Counted from the stretch's first letter, positions 1 to 10,122 are shown. The stretch: DNA of 64,000 bases from VXNE01 sp965248075 (GCA_965248075.1 CBDFIL010000002.1:1054001-1118000), one strand, 5' to 3'. The notes: a model not told the origin generated them from the sequence alone. Program-made: numbers and translations.

Positions 1-141
1 GATCTGGCGGCCCTGGGCCTCGCGCCGGCGCGGACGAACTCCGGCACGGGTGCGGCGCAGGTATTCGCCGCCATCGACCGCGAGTTCCACACGCGCGCGG
101 CGGCGGCGTACGAACGCAGCTTCCGCATCCCGTCCCAGTGA
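1..141 (+). CDS. C-terminal fragment of an unidentified protein
   Basis: Frame 1 is open from the first base to a TGA at 139-141 and encodes the last 46 residues of a protein that begins before the window. The visible tail is alanine-rich (ending AAAAYERSFRIPSQ) and shows no motif I recognise. It ends about 42 bases before the miaE start and runs in the same direction, so the two could be co-transcribed. The family cannot be named from so short a tail. Confidence 0.5.
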   Translation, partial: DLAALGLAPARTNSGTGAAQVFAAIDREFHTRAAAAYERSFRIPSQ

Positions 142-183
142 ACGTCCCCGTAGTCCTTCGGTGATCTTCCGGTGAAAGCCGCC

Positions 184-813
184 ATGGATATTGGTCCCGT
201 GCTGGCGTTTCTCGGATCCGCGACGCCCGATGCATGGGTGGAGGCGGCCGTGGACAACCTCGACGTCCTGCTCATCGACCACGCCAACTGCGAGAAGAAG
301 GCGGCCGGCACGGCGGTCGGCATGCTGTACCGGTACGATGACCGGCCGGAACTCCTGCGGGCGTTGTCGAAACTGGCACGGGAGGAACTGCGCCACTTTG
401 AAGAGGTGCTCCAGGCCATGCGTCTGCGGGGCACCGTGGCCCGTCGAGTCTCGCCATCGCGGTACGCGGGAGGTCTGTTCGGGCTGGTGGCGTCGCGCGA
501 GCCGGCACGGCTCGTCGATACTCTCATCGTGGGCGCCATCGTCGAGGCGCGCTCCTGCGAGCGGTTCGCGCGCCTCGCCGAACGTCTTGACGACGACCTC
601 GGACGGCTCTACCGGGGCCTGCTCGCCTCCGAGGCCCGACACTTCGAGGTGTATCTCAAGCTGGCCCAGGCCTGTGCCGAGGAGCCCATCGAGCGCCGGG
701 TCCAGCAGCTGCTCGCCGTGGAGCGACGGCTCGTCATGGAACCCGATACGGAACTGCGCTTCCACAGCGGACCACCGCGACCGGAACGATCGAGCGGCGC
801 GGGCCGGGACTGA
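184..813 (+). CDS. miaE: tRNA 2-methylthio-cis-ribozeatin hydroxylase (MiaE)
   Basis: MiaE is a non-haem di-iron monooxygenase of the ferritin-like superfamily. It hydroxylates the isopentenyl group of ms2i6A at position 37 of tRNAs that read UNN codons. The protein shows the helical-bundle iron ligands as paired motifs: ANCEKKAA and EELRHFEEV in the first half, EARSCERF and SEARHFEVY in the second. ATG 184 gives a 209-residue protein starting MDIGPVLAFLG, like known family members, and has GGTGA eight bases upstream. An in-frame GTG at 172 would add four residues. It faces lpxH, which converges from the other strand. Confidence 0.88.
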   Translation: MDIGPVLAFLGSATPDAWVEAAVDNLDVLLIDHANCEKKAAGTAVGMLYRYDDRPELLRALSKLAREELRHFEEVLQAMRLRGTVARRVSPSRYAGGLFGLVASREPARLVDTLIVGAIVEARSCERFARLAERLDDDLGRLYRGLLASEARHFEVYLKLAQACAEEPIERRVQQLLAVERRLVMEPDTELRFHSGPPRPERSSGAGRD

Positions 814-895
814 AGGCAGAGCCCGTCAGGGCGATGACTTTGGTGGCGCTGGCCCGACGCCGACCGCGGCCAGGGGCTGGTACGCCAGCAGCGTG

Positions 896-1624
896 CTACG
901 CAGGCAGGCCGAAGCACTCGAGGCTCAGGCTGCGGCCGAGACGCAGCGTCCATCCGCAGCGGCCCCAGTCGCCCAGAACATAGCGGCGTCCCACCGCTCC
1001 ATCCGCGTCGACGACGGCGTGGACGCCGGGGCGGTGCGTGTGTCCGTGCACCATGACCGAACAGTCGTGCGTGCGCATGGCGGCCGCGACCTCCGTGTCG
1101 GTCACGTCCATGATGTTGTCGGCCTTGTTGGCGCTGGCCACGCGGCTCTCCTCGCGCAATTGTCGCGCCAGCGCCCGCCGTTCGGTGAGGGTCCGCGCCA
1201 GCACGTCCGCGCGCCAGGCTTCGGACCGGAGGAGGGCGCGCGCCTGTTGATAGGCGTGGTCCCGCGTACAGAACGCATCGCCATGTGCGAGCAGCATGCG
1301 CTCGCCGCGGGAGCCCGTGATGACATGGGGATCCGGAATGAGTGCGACGCCGGTTTCGGACGCGAAGCGGTCGCCGAACAGGAAGTCCCGGTTGCCGTGC
1401 ATCACGAACACTTCGCACTGGCGGGCAACCTCCTGGAGCGCTTCGCGCAGCGCCGCCGCGGTGGGTCCGTCATCGTCGTCACCCACCCAGACCTCCACGA
1501 GGTCACCCAGAATATAGAGCGTGTCGACACGCGCTGCTTCGCCGGCGAGAAACGCGAGGAATCCTTGCAGCACCCGCGGCACCCCTGCGTCGATGTGCAG
1601 GTCCGAGATGAATAGCGTGGTCAC
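896..1624 (-). CDS. lpxH: UDP-2,3-diacylglucosamine diphosphatase (LpxH)
   Basis: LpxH is a peripheral membrane calcineurin-like phosphoesterase that cleaves UDP-2,3-diacylglucosamine to lipid X plus UMP in lipid A synthesis. The 242-residue protein shows the metallophosphoesterase motifs in order: DLHID near residue 8, LGDLVE near 40, HGNRDF near 75, and HGHTHRP near the end. The frame stays open far upstream, but family length and the N-terminus (TTLFISDLHID) select the GTG at 1624. That GTG overlaps the folD stop by four bases (GTGA), so translation is probably coupled to folD. Its presence implies a lipid A-bearing outer membrane. Confidence 0.93.
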   Translation of the reverse strand: MTTLFISDLHIDAGVPRVLQGFLAFLAGEAARVDTLYILGDLVEVWVGDDDDGPTAAALREALQEVARQCEVFVMHGNRDFLFGDRFASETGVALIPDPHVITGSRGERMLLAHGDAFCTRDHAYQQARALLRSEAWRADVLARTLTERRALARQLREESRVASANKADNIMDVTDTEVAAAMRTHDCSVMVHGHTHRPGVHAVVDADGAVGRRYVLGDWGRCGWTLRLGRSLSLECFGLPA

Positions 1625-2469
1625 CGCGCCTGCACCGATTGCAGCACGTTCTGCAGCATCGCGACCCGGGTCATGGGTCCGACCCCTCCGGGCACGGGCG
1701 TGATCCAGGCCGCGCGCATCCGGGCCGCCTCGAAGTCCACATCCCCATGCAACCGATTCCTGCTGTCGCGCGTGATGCCGACGTCGATGACGATGGCCCC
1801 GGGCTTGATCCAATCCCCCCGCACCAGGCCGCGTTGCCCGGTCGCGGAGATCACGATATCCGCGGCCGCCACGTGCGCGGCCGTGTCGTGGCTGAACTTG
1901 TGCGCCGTGGTGACGGTGCACCCGGCGAGCAGCAGCTCGAGGCCCATGGGGCGCCCGACATGGTTGGAGGCGCCGAGGACCGTGGCCGCGAGGCCGCGCA
2001 GGGAGGTGCCGGTCTGCTCGAGCAGGATCATGATGCCCTTCGGCGTGCAGGACCGGAGGGTCGGCTGGCGCAACGCGAGGCGGCCGATGTTGTACGGGTG
2101 GACGCCGTCGACGTCCTTGGTGGGGGCGATACGTTCGAGGATGCGGGACGCGTCGAGGTGCACGGGGAGCGGCAACTGCACGAGTATGCCGTCGATGGTG
2201 TCGTCCGCATTCAGCTCGTCGACAGTGTCGATCAGCGTCCGCTCGGCGGTTGCGGCGGAGAGATGACGGATGTCGTGCTTGTAACCCACCTCGCGACAGT
2301 CGCGGCGCTTGTGCTTGACGTAGATGCCCGAGGCCGGATCGTCGCCCACCAGCAGGACCGCGACGCCGGGGCGGCGCAGCCCGTGCGCCAGACGCTGCTC
2401 CACGGCGGCGGCGATGTCCCTGCGAATGGACTGGGCAACGGCATTGCCGTCCAGGATGCGTGCTGTCAT
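1621..2469 (-). CDS. folD: Bifunctional methylenetetrahydrofolate dehydrogenase/cyclohydrolase (FolD)
   Basis: FolD interconverts 5,10-methylene-, 5,10-methenyl- and 10-formyl-tetrahydrofolate using NADP. The 282-residue product has the YVKHKRRDC segment with the catalytic lysine, the QLPLP motif, and the Rossmann nucleotide site around GASNHVGRP. It ends with the PGGVGPMT signature. ATG 2469 gives the usual family length. A minus-strand -10-like TAGAAT lies at 2493-2498, but I see no convincing -35. It is first in a two-gene unit with lpxH and diverges from the tRNA cluster, as folD does in Pseudomonas. Confidence 0.95.
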   Translation of the reverse strand: MTARILDGNAVAQSIRRDIAAAVEQRLAHGLRRPGVAVLLVGDDPASGIYVKHKRRDCREVGYKHDIRHLSAATAERTLIDTVDELNADDTIDGILVQLPLPVHLDASRILERIAPTKDVDGVHPYNIGRLALRQPTLRSCTPKGIMILLEQTGTSLRGLAATVLGASNHVGRPMGLELLLAGCTVTTAHKFSHDTAAHVAAADIVISATGQRGLVRGDWIKPGAIVIDVGITRDSRNRLHGDVDFEAARMRAAWITPVPGGVGPMTRVAMLQNVLQSVQAR

Positions 2470-2610
2470 GGGGTCCGTTTCCGCACAGCGCAATTCTACA
2501 CGCTGGCCGGTTGTGACAGCGGTCCGCGGCCCGGGACCCGCTGGTCGCGTCGGCACGCGCGCATCGCGCGCGGGGCAGAATTCCGACGCCGCCCGTCCTG
2601 CGTACCCGGT

Positions 2611-2639
2611 TTGACCGGTTGGGCACGCGCCAGTATGAT
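2611..2639 (+). promoter_or_regulatory. Sigma70-type promoter of the tRNA cluster
   Basis: A -35 TTGACC (2611-2616) and a -10 TATGAT (2634-2639) are separated by exactly 17 bases. They lie about 60 bases upstream of the tRNA-Pro gene and point towards it. Confidence 0.65.
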
Positions 2640-2701
2640 CCACGCCGTCGCGCGGCGCCGTTTGGTACGTGGGCGCTGCCCCCAAAACTGCGGGGTATGT
2701 G

Positions 2702-2778
2702 CGGGGTATGGCGCAGTTTGGCAGCGCGCCTGCTTTGGGAGCAGGAAGTCGGGAGTTCGAATCTCCCTACCCCGACCA
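2702..2778 (+). tRNA. tRNA-Pro (anticodon UGG)
   Basis: A 77-base cloverleaf with encoded CCA. The acceptor arms CGGGGTA and TACCCCG pair perfectly. The anticodon stem CCTGC/GCAGG encloses the loop TTTGGGA, which gives anticodon UGG. The T arm carries GTTCGAATC. It is the first gene of a Pro-Arg-His tRNA group upstream of tig, an arrangement known from Pseudomonas. Confidence 0.97.
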
Positions 2779-2873
2779 TTTTGTTCCTGATTGCCAGATT
2801 TTTTCTTCTACCAGAGTGGTAAAGCGTATTCGTCTGAAGTGCGCTCGAACTTGGGAGTGGACACGCAACGACT

Positions 2874-2947
2874 GCGCCCGTAGCTCAACTGGATAGAGCA
2901 TCGGCCTTCTAAGCCGGCGGTTGCAGGTTCGAGTCCTGCCGGGCGTA
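2874..2947 (+). tRNA. tRNA-Arg (anticodon UCU)
   Basis: The acceptor arm GCGCCCG pairs with CGGGCGT, leaving a terminal G1-U72 wobble. The anticodon stem TCGGC/GCCGG encloses loop CTTCTAA, giving anticodon UCU. The T arm is GCAGG-TTCGAGT-CCTGC. The discriminator A2947 is followed by CCG rather than CCA, so the 3' end must be completed post-transcriptionally, unlike the Pro and His genes on either side. Confidence 0.95.
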
Positions 2948-3041
2948 CCGCCTTTGCTGGCGGGCGCCGCCGAGCGGCACTCCCGTCCAACCCGGTCGGT
3001 CACGCGGGCATCGCGGTTGCCGGGCGTCATTCAGCGACTCG

Positions 3042-3092
3042 CATGGAACATCCGCCCGAGGGAACGGAGTGACCGGCGGCGGAGGTTCCATG
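3042..3092. repeat. Inverted repeat between tRNA-Arg and tRNA-His
   Basis: Arms 3042-3056 (CATGGAACATCCGCC) and 3078-3092 are inverted copies with one mismatch over 15 bases and a 21-base spacer. The left arm and four bases before it (CTCGCATGGAACATC) recur inverted at 23601-23615. There is no T-run, so it is not an obvious intrinsic terminator. It could form a long hairpin in a tRNA precursor. Confidence 0.5.
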
Positions 3093-3197
3093 ATCGACGG
3101 CGGGGCTGGGCCGGAGGCGGCGCGAGGCGAGCGTCGCGGCCTGCGCACAGCGGAGCGAAGCGCAGGGCCGGCCCTGGGGCGCTACAATGGTACTGAT

Positions 3198-3274
3198 GGT
3201 GGGCGTAGCTCAGTTGGTAGAGCTCTGGATTGTGGATCCAGCGGTCGTGGGTTCAAACCCCATCGTCCACCCCA
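3198..3274 (+). tRNA. tRNA-His (anticodon GUG)
   Basis: The loop ATTGTGGAT sits between TCTGG and CCAGC and gives anticodon GUG. The extra G at -1 typical of tRNA-His is present at 3198, opposite C73. The 3' end CCCA is encoded through 3274. A -10-like TACAAT lies at 3183-3188 immediately upstream, without a clear -35. Confidence 0.96.
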
Positions 3275-3417
3275 CATCGCCGCATGCGGCGCACGTCGGG
3301 CTCGAGCGGCCGTCGCAGCCACGGGCCTGGTGGGCGCTTGTCGGCCTTGTGCGTAGCCTCGTGTTCACGCGTGCGCCCGGCGAGTACCGCTGAGGCGACG
3401 GACCTCGGATGGGTTCC

Positions 3418-4797
3418 ATGGAAGTATCGGTTGAAAGCACAGGCGGTCTCGAACGCAGGATGCGGATCCGGCTGGCTCCCGAGCCGCTCGAGGAAGAGTT
3501 CGGGCGCAGGCTGCGCAAGACCGCGCGCGAGGCCCGACTGAACGGGTTCCGTCCCGGCAAGACGCCGGTGAAGGAAATTCGTCGACGGTTCGGGCCGAGC
3601 ATTCGCGCGAAAGTGGCCGTGGAACTGATGCAGTCGAGTTTCCACGATGCGCTGCATCAGGAGCACCTGCACCCGGCAGGGACGCCGACGTTCGACCCGG
3701 GCGACATCCAGGCAGAGAGCGGCCTTGTGTTCACGGCAACCTTCGAGGTGTTCCCCGACATCACGCTCGGGGATCTCGAGCAACTGCACATCAAGCGGCC
3801 CGAAGCCGAAGTCACCCCCGAGGACGTGGACGCCATGATCGAGCGGCTGCGCGGTGCGCGGACGACCTGGACCGCCGTTGCGCGTCCCGCCGAGGACGGC
3901 GACCGGATCACCGCTGACCTCGTACAGTGCGACGACGGCGACTTCCGCCACGAAGGACTGTCGTTCGTGGCCGGCGGGACGTTCTTTCTTCCGAATGTCG
4001 CGGCGGCCGCGGTGGGCATGGCGACCGGCGACTCCCGGCGCGTGCAGTCGACGTTCCCGGAAGCCATGGCCGACGAGTCCCTGCGCGGTCGGGAAGTCGA
4101 GTTCGATCTGACGGTCAGGGAAGTCCTCGAAGGCCAGGTTCCGGAGCTCGACGATGTCTTCTTCGAAACCTTCGACGTTCAGGAAGGGGGCGAAGAGGCG
4201 TTTCGCGAGGCTATCGGCAAGGATCTCGGCGGACGCCTGGAAGGCGCCATTCGCGCCCAGGTGGCGGAACAGGTCATGAACGGAATAGTTGCGCTGCACA
4301 CTTTCGACGTTCCCCACTGTCTGGTTGACGAACGCGTTGCCCAGATCCGCCAGGACATGCCGCAACTCTTCGGAACGGCGGGCGACGCGGCCGACGTGCC
4401 GCAAGCCGCGCTCGATGCTGCGCATCGTGAGGCCGAGAAGTCCCTCCGGGAAACGCTGCTGGTGCAGGAGATCGTGGAACGGCAGGGGCTTGCGGTGGAC
4501 GGGGCCAAGGTCCGCGCCCGCATCGAGGAACAGGCTGCCAGCTACGAGAACCCCGAGCAGGTGGTCAACTGGTACTATTCCCAGGACGCCTTGCTGCAAC
4601 GGATCGAATCCGTCGTCCTGAAGGATCAGGTCGTGGACTACGTCCTGTCGGTGGCCGACGTGGAAACCGTGCAGAGTTCGCACGCTGCGGTCATGGCCGG
4701 AGAAGCCATCGCCGACGCACCGGACGCCAGCGCGGGCGCCGCCGCCGAAGAGTTGCCGGGCGCGAATCCGGTCGGCGAAACCGACGCAGACACCTGA
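3418..4797 (+). CDS. tig: Trigger factor (ribosome-associated chaperone/PPIase)
   Basis: Trigger factor docks beside the ribosome exit tunnel, shields nascent chains and has FKBP-type prolyl isomerase activity. The N-terminal domain carries the ribosome-binding signature GFRPGKTP near residue 45. The FKBP-like domain spans roughly residues 150-240, followed by the helical C-terminal arms. ATG 3418 (MEVSVESTGGLERR) matches the usual N-terminus. An in-frame ATG at 3409 would add MGS. Neither start has a strong ribosome binding site, although GGATGGG lies just before 3418. It heads the conserved tig-clpP-clpX-lon-hupB series. Confidence 0.95.
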   Translation: MEVSVESTGGLERRMRIRLAPEPLEEEFGRRLRKTAREARLNGFRPGKTPVKEIRRRFGPSIRAKVAVELMQSSFHDALHQEHLHPAGTPTFDPGDIQAESGLVFTATFEVFPDITLGDLEQLHIKRPEAEVTPEDVDAMIERLRGARTTWTAVARPAEDGDRITADLVQCDDGDFRHEGLSFVAGGTFFLPNVAAAAVGMATGDSRRVQSTFPEAMADESLRGREVEFDLTVREVLEGQVPELDDVFFETFDVQEGGEEAFREAIGKDLGGRLEGAIRAQVAEQVMNGIVALHTFDVPHCLVDERVAQIRQDMPQLFGTAGDAADVPQAALDAAHREAEKSLRETLLVQEIVERQGLAVDGAKVRARIEEQAASYENPEQVVNWYYSQDALLQRIESVVLKDQVVDYVLSVADVETVQSSHAAVMAGEAIADAPDASAGAAAEELPGANPVGETDADT

Positions 4798-4807
4798 GGG
4801 AGGCCCC

Positions 4808-5446
4808 GTGGAAGACCGAATCCATCCGCCCACGCGAAACCTGGGTCTGGTGCCCATGGTCGTTGAGCAGAGCGCGCGCGGCGAGCGCGCCTACGACATC
4901 TACTCGCGGCTCCTGAAGGAGCGCATCATCTTTCTCGTCGGCCCGGTGGACGACAACATCGCCAATCTGGTCGTCGCGCAACTCCTGTTCGCGGAGTCGG
5001 AGAATCCGGACAAGGATGTGCATCTGTACATCAACTCGCCGGGCGGCTCGGTCACGGCCGGGCTTGCGATCTACGACACCATGCAGTTCGTGCGCTGCGA
5101 CGTCGCGACGATGTGTATCGGGCAGGCCGCGAGCATGGGCGCATTCCTGCTCGCGGCGGGATCGCGCGGCAAGCGCATTGCGCTGCCGAATTCGCGCGTC
5201 ATGCTGCACCAGCCGGCCGGGGGATCCCGCGGTGTGGCCGCGGATATCGAGATCCAGGCGCGCGAGATCGTCGCCGTGCGGCAACGACTGAACGAGATCC
5301 TGGCGCGCCACACCGGCCAGGAGGCAGAGCGCATCGCCCAGGACACGGACCGCGACTACTGGATGAGCCCGGAAGAAGCGGTCGAGTACGGCCTGATCGA
5401 TTCGGTGCAGCATCCCCGCGCTGAACTGGCGGCGGTGCGTACGTAA
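4808..5446 (+). CDS. clpP: ATP-dependent Clp protease proteolytic subunit
   Basis: ClpP forms the double-heptameric serine protease chamber that works with ClpX (encoded next) and with ClpA (at 54 kb). The 212-residue protein shows catalytic Ser109 in GQAASMGA, His134 in LPNSRVMLHQP and the likely catalytic Asp183 in DRDYWM. A short N-terminal propeptide before about residue 14 is expected. The start is GTG 4808, preceded by GAGGGAGG at an ideal distance and only ten bases after the tig stop, so it is probably co-transcribed with tig. Confidence 0.97.
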   Translation: MEDRIHPPTRNLGLVPMVVEQSARGERAYDIYSRLLKERIIFLVGPVDDNIANLVVAQLLFAESENPDKDVHLYINSPGGSVTAGLAIYDTMQFVRCDVATMCIGQAASMGAFLLAAGSRGKRIALPNSRVMLHQPAGGSRGVAADIEIQAREIVAVRQRLNEILARHTGQEAERIAQDTDRDYWMSPEEAVEYGLIDSVQHPRAELAAVRT

Positions 5447-5724
5447 CGTATGGCCTTCTCTCGAGCACGCCGGCCGCGTCGGAGACGGTCCCCTCGTGGG
5501 GAACCGTCGGTCGGTGTGGCTGGTCCGAAGGCGGCTCCGGCGCGAGGCGGCGCAGCGCCGGACCGGCCATGGGGCGCTTGCAGCGGTCTCGCCACACCGC
5601 GAAGGGCGTGTGTGCCGTGGCCTCGGCGGGCGGTCTGTTCGATCGAAGGGTTGCAAAATTCCGGCGTTGCTAGCATGGTTGGCCGGCAGGCGGCGGCGTA
5701 CGGCAGGTAGGACCAAGGGTACTT

Positions 5725-7044
<1,320 letters not shown>

Positions 7045-7099
7045 CAGCAGCCCGTGCCAGCTGCTGCCCGCTTCCAGTTCCTGACCACCAATCTGCTCC

Positions 7100-9496
7100 G
7101 TGCCTGAACAGACGCAAACGGACCTGCCTGTCCTGCCCTTGCGGGACATGGTGGTCTTTCCCCACGGCGTACATCCGCTATTCGTCGGCACACGCTCGTC
7201 CATCTCCGCACTGGAAACGGCCATGGCGTCGGACAAGCGTGTCCTCCTGGTCGCGAAGCGCGATGCCGCCCGGGAGAACCCCGGCCTGGACGACCTGTTC
7301 GGGGTAGGCACGCTGTCCGTCGTTCTGCAGCTCCTCAAGCTGCCGGACGGGACCGTCAAGGTCCTGATCGAAGGCGGTCAGCGAGCGCGGATTCTGCACC
7401 TGGAAGACAACGGGACGCACCTCGCCGCTGACGTGGAAACCGTGCCGGCGGCCGAAGTCGACCGCGACGCACGCGAAGCCATGGTCCGCGCGGTGATGGC
7501 CCGGTTCGAAACCTACGTCGAGAACTCGAAGAAGGCCCCGAAGGAGACGGTCGCGTCCGTGTCGGCGATCGACGAACCCGGGCGCCTGATGGACACCATC
7601 GCGGCGCAACTCGCACTCAAGGTCGAGGAGCGACAGGCCATACTGGAGGCCTTCGATCTCGAGTCCCGGGTGCAGCGCATCGCCGGCCTGATGGACAAGG
7701 AAGTGGAGCTGCACCAGGTAGAGAAGCGCATCCACGGCCGCGTCAAGAAACAGATGGAGAAGAGCCAGCGCGAGTACTACCTGAACGAGCAGATCAAGGC
7801 GATTCAGAAGGAACTCGGCGGTGCGGAGGACGCACCGAGCGAGCTGGACGACCTCGCCGACCGTATCGAGCAGGCCGGCATGCCGCGCGAGGTGAAGGCC
7901 AAGGCGGACGGCGAGCTCTCGAAACTGAAGCTGATGGCGCCCATGTCCGCGGAGGCGACGGTGGTGCGCGGCTACCTCGACTGGCTGGTCGGCCTGCCGT
8001 GGCGCAAGAAGAGTCGTATCCGTCGCGACCTGCGCGCCGCGCAGAAGATTCTCGACGAAGATCACTACGGGCTGGTCGAGGTCAAGGAGCGCATCGTCGA
8101 GTACCTCGCCGTCCAGGGACGGGTCAGCAAGGTCAAGGGCCCGGTTCTCTGCCTGGTCGGCCCGCCGGGTGTCGGCAAGACCTCCCTCGGCGAGTCGGTC
8201 GCCCGCGCCACCAACCGCAAGTTCGTGCGCATGGCGCTCGGTGGTGTGCGCGACGAAGCGGAGATCCGTGGCCATCGCCGTACCTACATCGGTGCACTGC
8301 CCGGCAGGGTGGTTCAGAAGATGGCCAAGGCCGGGGTCCGCAACCCCTTGTTCCTGCTCGACGAAGTCGACAAGATGGGCATGGACTTCCGCGGCGATCC
8401 GGCGTCCGCCCTGCTCGAAGTCCTGGATCCCGAACAGAACAACACGTTCAACGACCACTATCTGGAGGTCGACTACGACCTCTCCGACGTGTTCTTCATC
8501 TGCACGTCGAACTCGATGAACATCCCTCCGGCGCTACTCGACCGCATGGAGGTCATTCGACTGCCGGGCTATACCGAGGACGAGAAGGTCAACATCGCTT
8601 CCCGGTTCCTGGTGCCCAAGCAGAAGGGGCTGACCGGTCTCAAGGCGCCAGACCTTACGGTCGTGGACGCCGCGATCGTGCATCTCATCCGCTACTACAC
8701 CAGGGAAGCCGGTGTGCGTGGTCTCGAGCGCGAGATCGCCAAGCTCTGCAGGAAGGTGGTCAGGGAGTACGCCTTCGGCGACAAGGACGTTGCGGACACG
8801 ATCACGCCTGAGCTCATCGAGCATTTCAACGGGGTGTGGCGGTACGACTACGGCCGCGCCGAAGAAGAGAGCCGGGTCGGTGTCGTGACCGGTCTCGCGT
8901 GGACCGAGGTCGGCGGCGAGTTGCTGAACATCGAGGCAGTCATCGTGCCCGGGAAGGGCCGCCAGACCAAGACCGGATCGCTTGGCGACGTGATGCAGGA
9001 GTCCATTCAGGCGGCGCTGACCTTCGTGCGCAGTCGTGCCGAAGTGCTCGGCATCCCGATCGACTTCCACGAAAAGCACGACTTCCACATCCACGTCCCC
9101 GAGGGAGCGACCCCGAAGGACGGACCGAGTGCGGGCATCGGCATGTGCACGGCCCTGGTGTCCGTGCTCACCGATTCGCCGGTGCGCGCGGATGTCGCCA
9201 TGACCGGCGAGATCACCTTGCGCGGACGCGTACTGCCCATCGGCGGCCTCAAGGAAAAACTGCTTGCCGCGCGTCGGGGCGGCATTAGCCGGGTCATCAT
9301 CCCGGACGGCAACGAACGGGACCTGAAGGAGGTCCCCGAGAACATCCTCTCCGAACTCACCATCACTCCGGTGAAGTGGATGGACGAAGTCATCGCGGTA
9401 GCACTCGAACGCGCGCCCGCGCCCGGAACGGAGGCCGACTCGGTACCTCCGCCGGCCGTGGTGCGCGAGCAGGGCGTGGCGATCAGCCCGCACTGA
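7100..9496 (+). CDS. lon: ATP-dependent Lon protease
   Basis: Lon is a cytoplasmic AAA+ serine protease that degrades misfolded and short-lived regulatory proteins. The 798 residues include the N-terminal substrate-binding domain, Walker A GPPGVGKTS near 352, Walker B FLLDEVDKMG, and the C-terminal protease domain. The Ser-Lys dyad is Ser677 in PKDGPSAG and a lysine near 720 in GGLKEKLLAA. The start is GTG 7100, giving MPEQTQTDLPVLPLRD. No strong ribosome binding site is visible. It lies 55 bases after clpX, so the two are probably co-transcribed. Confidence 0.97.
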   Translation: MPEQTQTDLPVLPLRDMVVFPHGVHPLFVGTRSSISALETAMASDKRVLLVAKRDAARENPGLDDLFGVGTLSVVLQLLKLPDGTVKVLIEGGQRARILHLEDNGTHLAADVETVPAAEVDRDAREAMVRAVMARFETYVENSKKAPKETVASVSAIDEPGRLMDTIAAQLALKVEERQAILEAFDLESRVQRIAGLMDKEVELHQVEKRIHGRVKKQMEKSQREYYLNEQIKAIQKELGGAEDAPSELDDLADRIEQAGMPREVKAKADGELSKLKLMAPMSAEATVVRGYLDWLVGLPWRKKSRIRRDLRAAQKILDEDHYGLVEVKERIVEYLAVQGRVSKVKGPVLCLVGPPGVGKTSLGESVARATNRKFVRMALGGVRDEAEIRGHRRTYIGALPGRVVQKMAKAGVRNPLFLLDEVDKMGMDFRGDPASALLEVLDPEQNNTFNDHYLEVDYDLSDVFFICTSNSMNIPPALLDRMEVIRLPGYTEDEKVNIASRFLVPKQKGLTGLKAPDLTVVDAAIVHLIRYYTREAGVRGLEREIAKLCRKVVREYAFGDKDVADTITPELIEHFNGVWRYDYGRAEEESRVGVVTGLAWTEVGGELLNIEAVIVPGKGRQTKTGSLGDVMQESIQAALTFVRSRAEVLGIPIDFHEKHDFHIHVPEGATPKDGPSAGIGMCTALVSVLTDSPVRADVAMTGEITLRGRVLPIGGLKEKLLAARRGGISRVIIPDGNERDLKEVPENILSELTITPVKWMDEVIAVALERAPAPGTEADSVPPPAVVREQGVAISPH

Positions 9497-9510
9497 CGCG
9501 CGAGTTGTGT

Positions 9511-9540
9511 TTGACATCGTTTTTTCGGCGTTGGTATAAC
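9511..9540 (+). promoter_or_regulatory. Strong sigma70-type promoter of hupB
   Basis: A consensus -35 TTGACA (9511-9516) and a -10 TATAAC (9535-9540) are separated by 18 bases in an AT-rich pocket just after lon. This is the best consensus promoter in the window and fits the high expression expected for HU. Confidence 0.8.
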
Positions 9541-9623
9541 CGTTTCGCGAGTTAGAATCTGCTAACGACGCGAAACCCCGCTGCAATCACGAGAACAGCC
9601 GTTCCCAAAAACGAGGGATATCC

Positions 9624-9896
9624 ATGAACAAATCGGAACTCATCGATCGGATTTCGGAGTCTGCAGACCTGTCGAAGGCCGACGCCGGTCGGGCACTCGA
9701 CGCGGTGATCGATGCCATTACCGAATCGTTGGCGAACGCCGAGCCCGTTACCGTGGTGGGCTTCGGCACGTTTGCCGTCCGGGAGCGGGGAGCGCGCACC
9801 GGCCGCAATCCGCAGACGGGCGAGACGATCCAGATTGCCGCGGCACGCGTTCCCGCCTTCAAGGCCGGCAAGGCTCTGAAGGACGCCCTGAACTGA
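9624..9896 (+). CDS. hupB: DNA-binding protein HU-beta
   Basis: HU is a dimeric nucleoid protein that bends and wraps DNA. The 90-residue product begins MNKSELIDRIS and carries the family signature GFGTFAVRERGARTGRNPQTG, whose RNPQTG lies at the tip of the DNA-binding arm. A GAGGGA ribosome binding site lies at 9613-9618, with a strong promoter upstream. It occupies the usual place between lon and ppiD. Confidence 0.97.
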   Translation: MNKSELIDRISESADLSKADAGRALDAVIDAITESLANAEPVTVVGFGTFAVRERGARTGRNPQTGETIQIAAARVPAFKAGKALKDALN

Positions 9897-9955
9897 CGAA
9901 GGTTCGAGCCGCGGATCGAGCGGGCGCCTCCATTCGGGGGGTGTGGAGCGTGAGA

Positions 9956-9984
9956 CCTCGCCGCCTCGGGTTGGCGGCGGGGTT
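9956..9984 (+). terminator. Candidate hupB terminator hairpin
   Basis: CCTCGCCGCC (9956-9965) pairs with GGCGGCGGGG (9973-9982) around a 7-base loop, giving a ten-pair stem with one G-T pair. Only two T follow, so intrinsic termination would be weak. A second perfect 8-bp hairpin (10084-10091 with 10095-10102) lies just ahead of ppiD. Confidence 0.4.
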
Positions 9985-10122
9985 ACGCGCGAACGTCGCT
10001 GACCAGATTCTTGAACGGCGTTCAAGTGGACAAATGGGCCAGATTTTCGAGTCAGGGTCTCCGGGTTGCGCAGCAACTCGATTGCGTCGCCGCAGGCGAC
10101 GCGCCTAGAGCGTTCCTTACCC

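Noticed and set aside
1625..2779. N-terminal extension of the lpxH frame
   Set aside because: It overlaps folD completely in another frame, and LpxH begins at the conserved TTLFISDLH.
3409..3417. Earlier ATG for trigger factor
   Set aside because: The family N-terminus corresponds to the ATG at 3418. The earlier codon adds only MGS and has no better ribosome binding site.
5484..5508. Hairpin after clpP as an intrinsic terminator
   Set aside because: The stem has a bulge and no T-run follows. It is not good enough to call.
5450..5710. 86-codon frame between clpP and clpX
   Set aside because: Arg/Pro/Ala-rich translation without recognisable domain or ribosome binding site. It is an ordinary GC-rich spacer frame.
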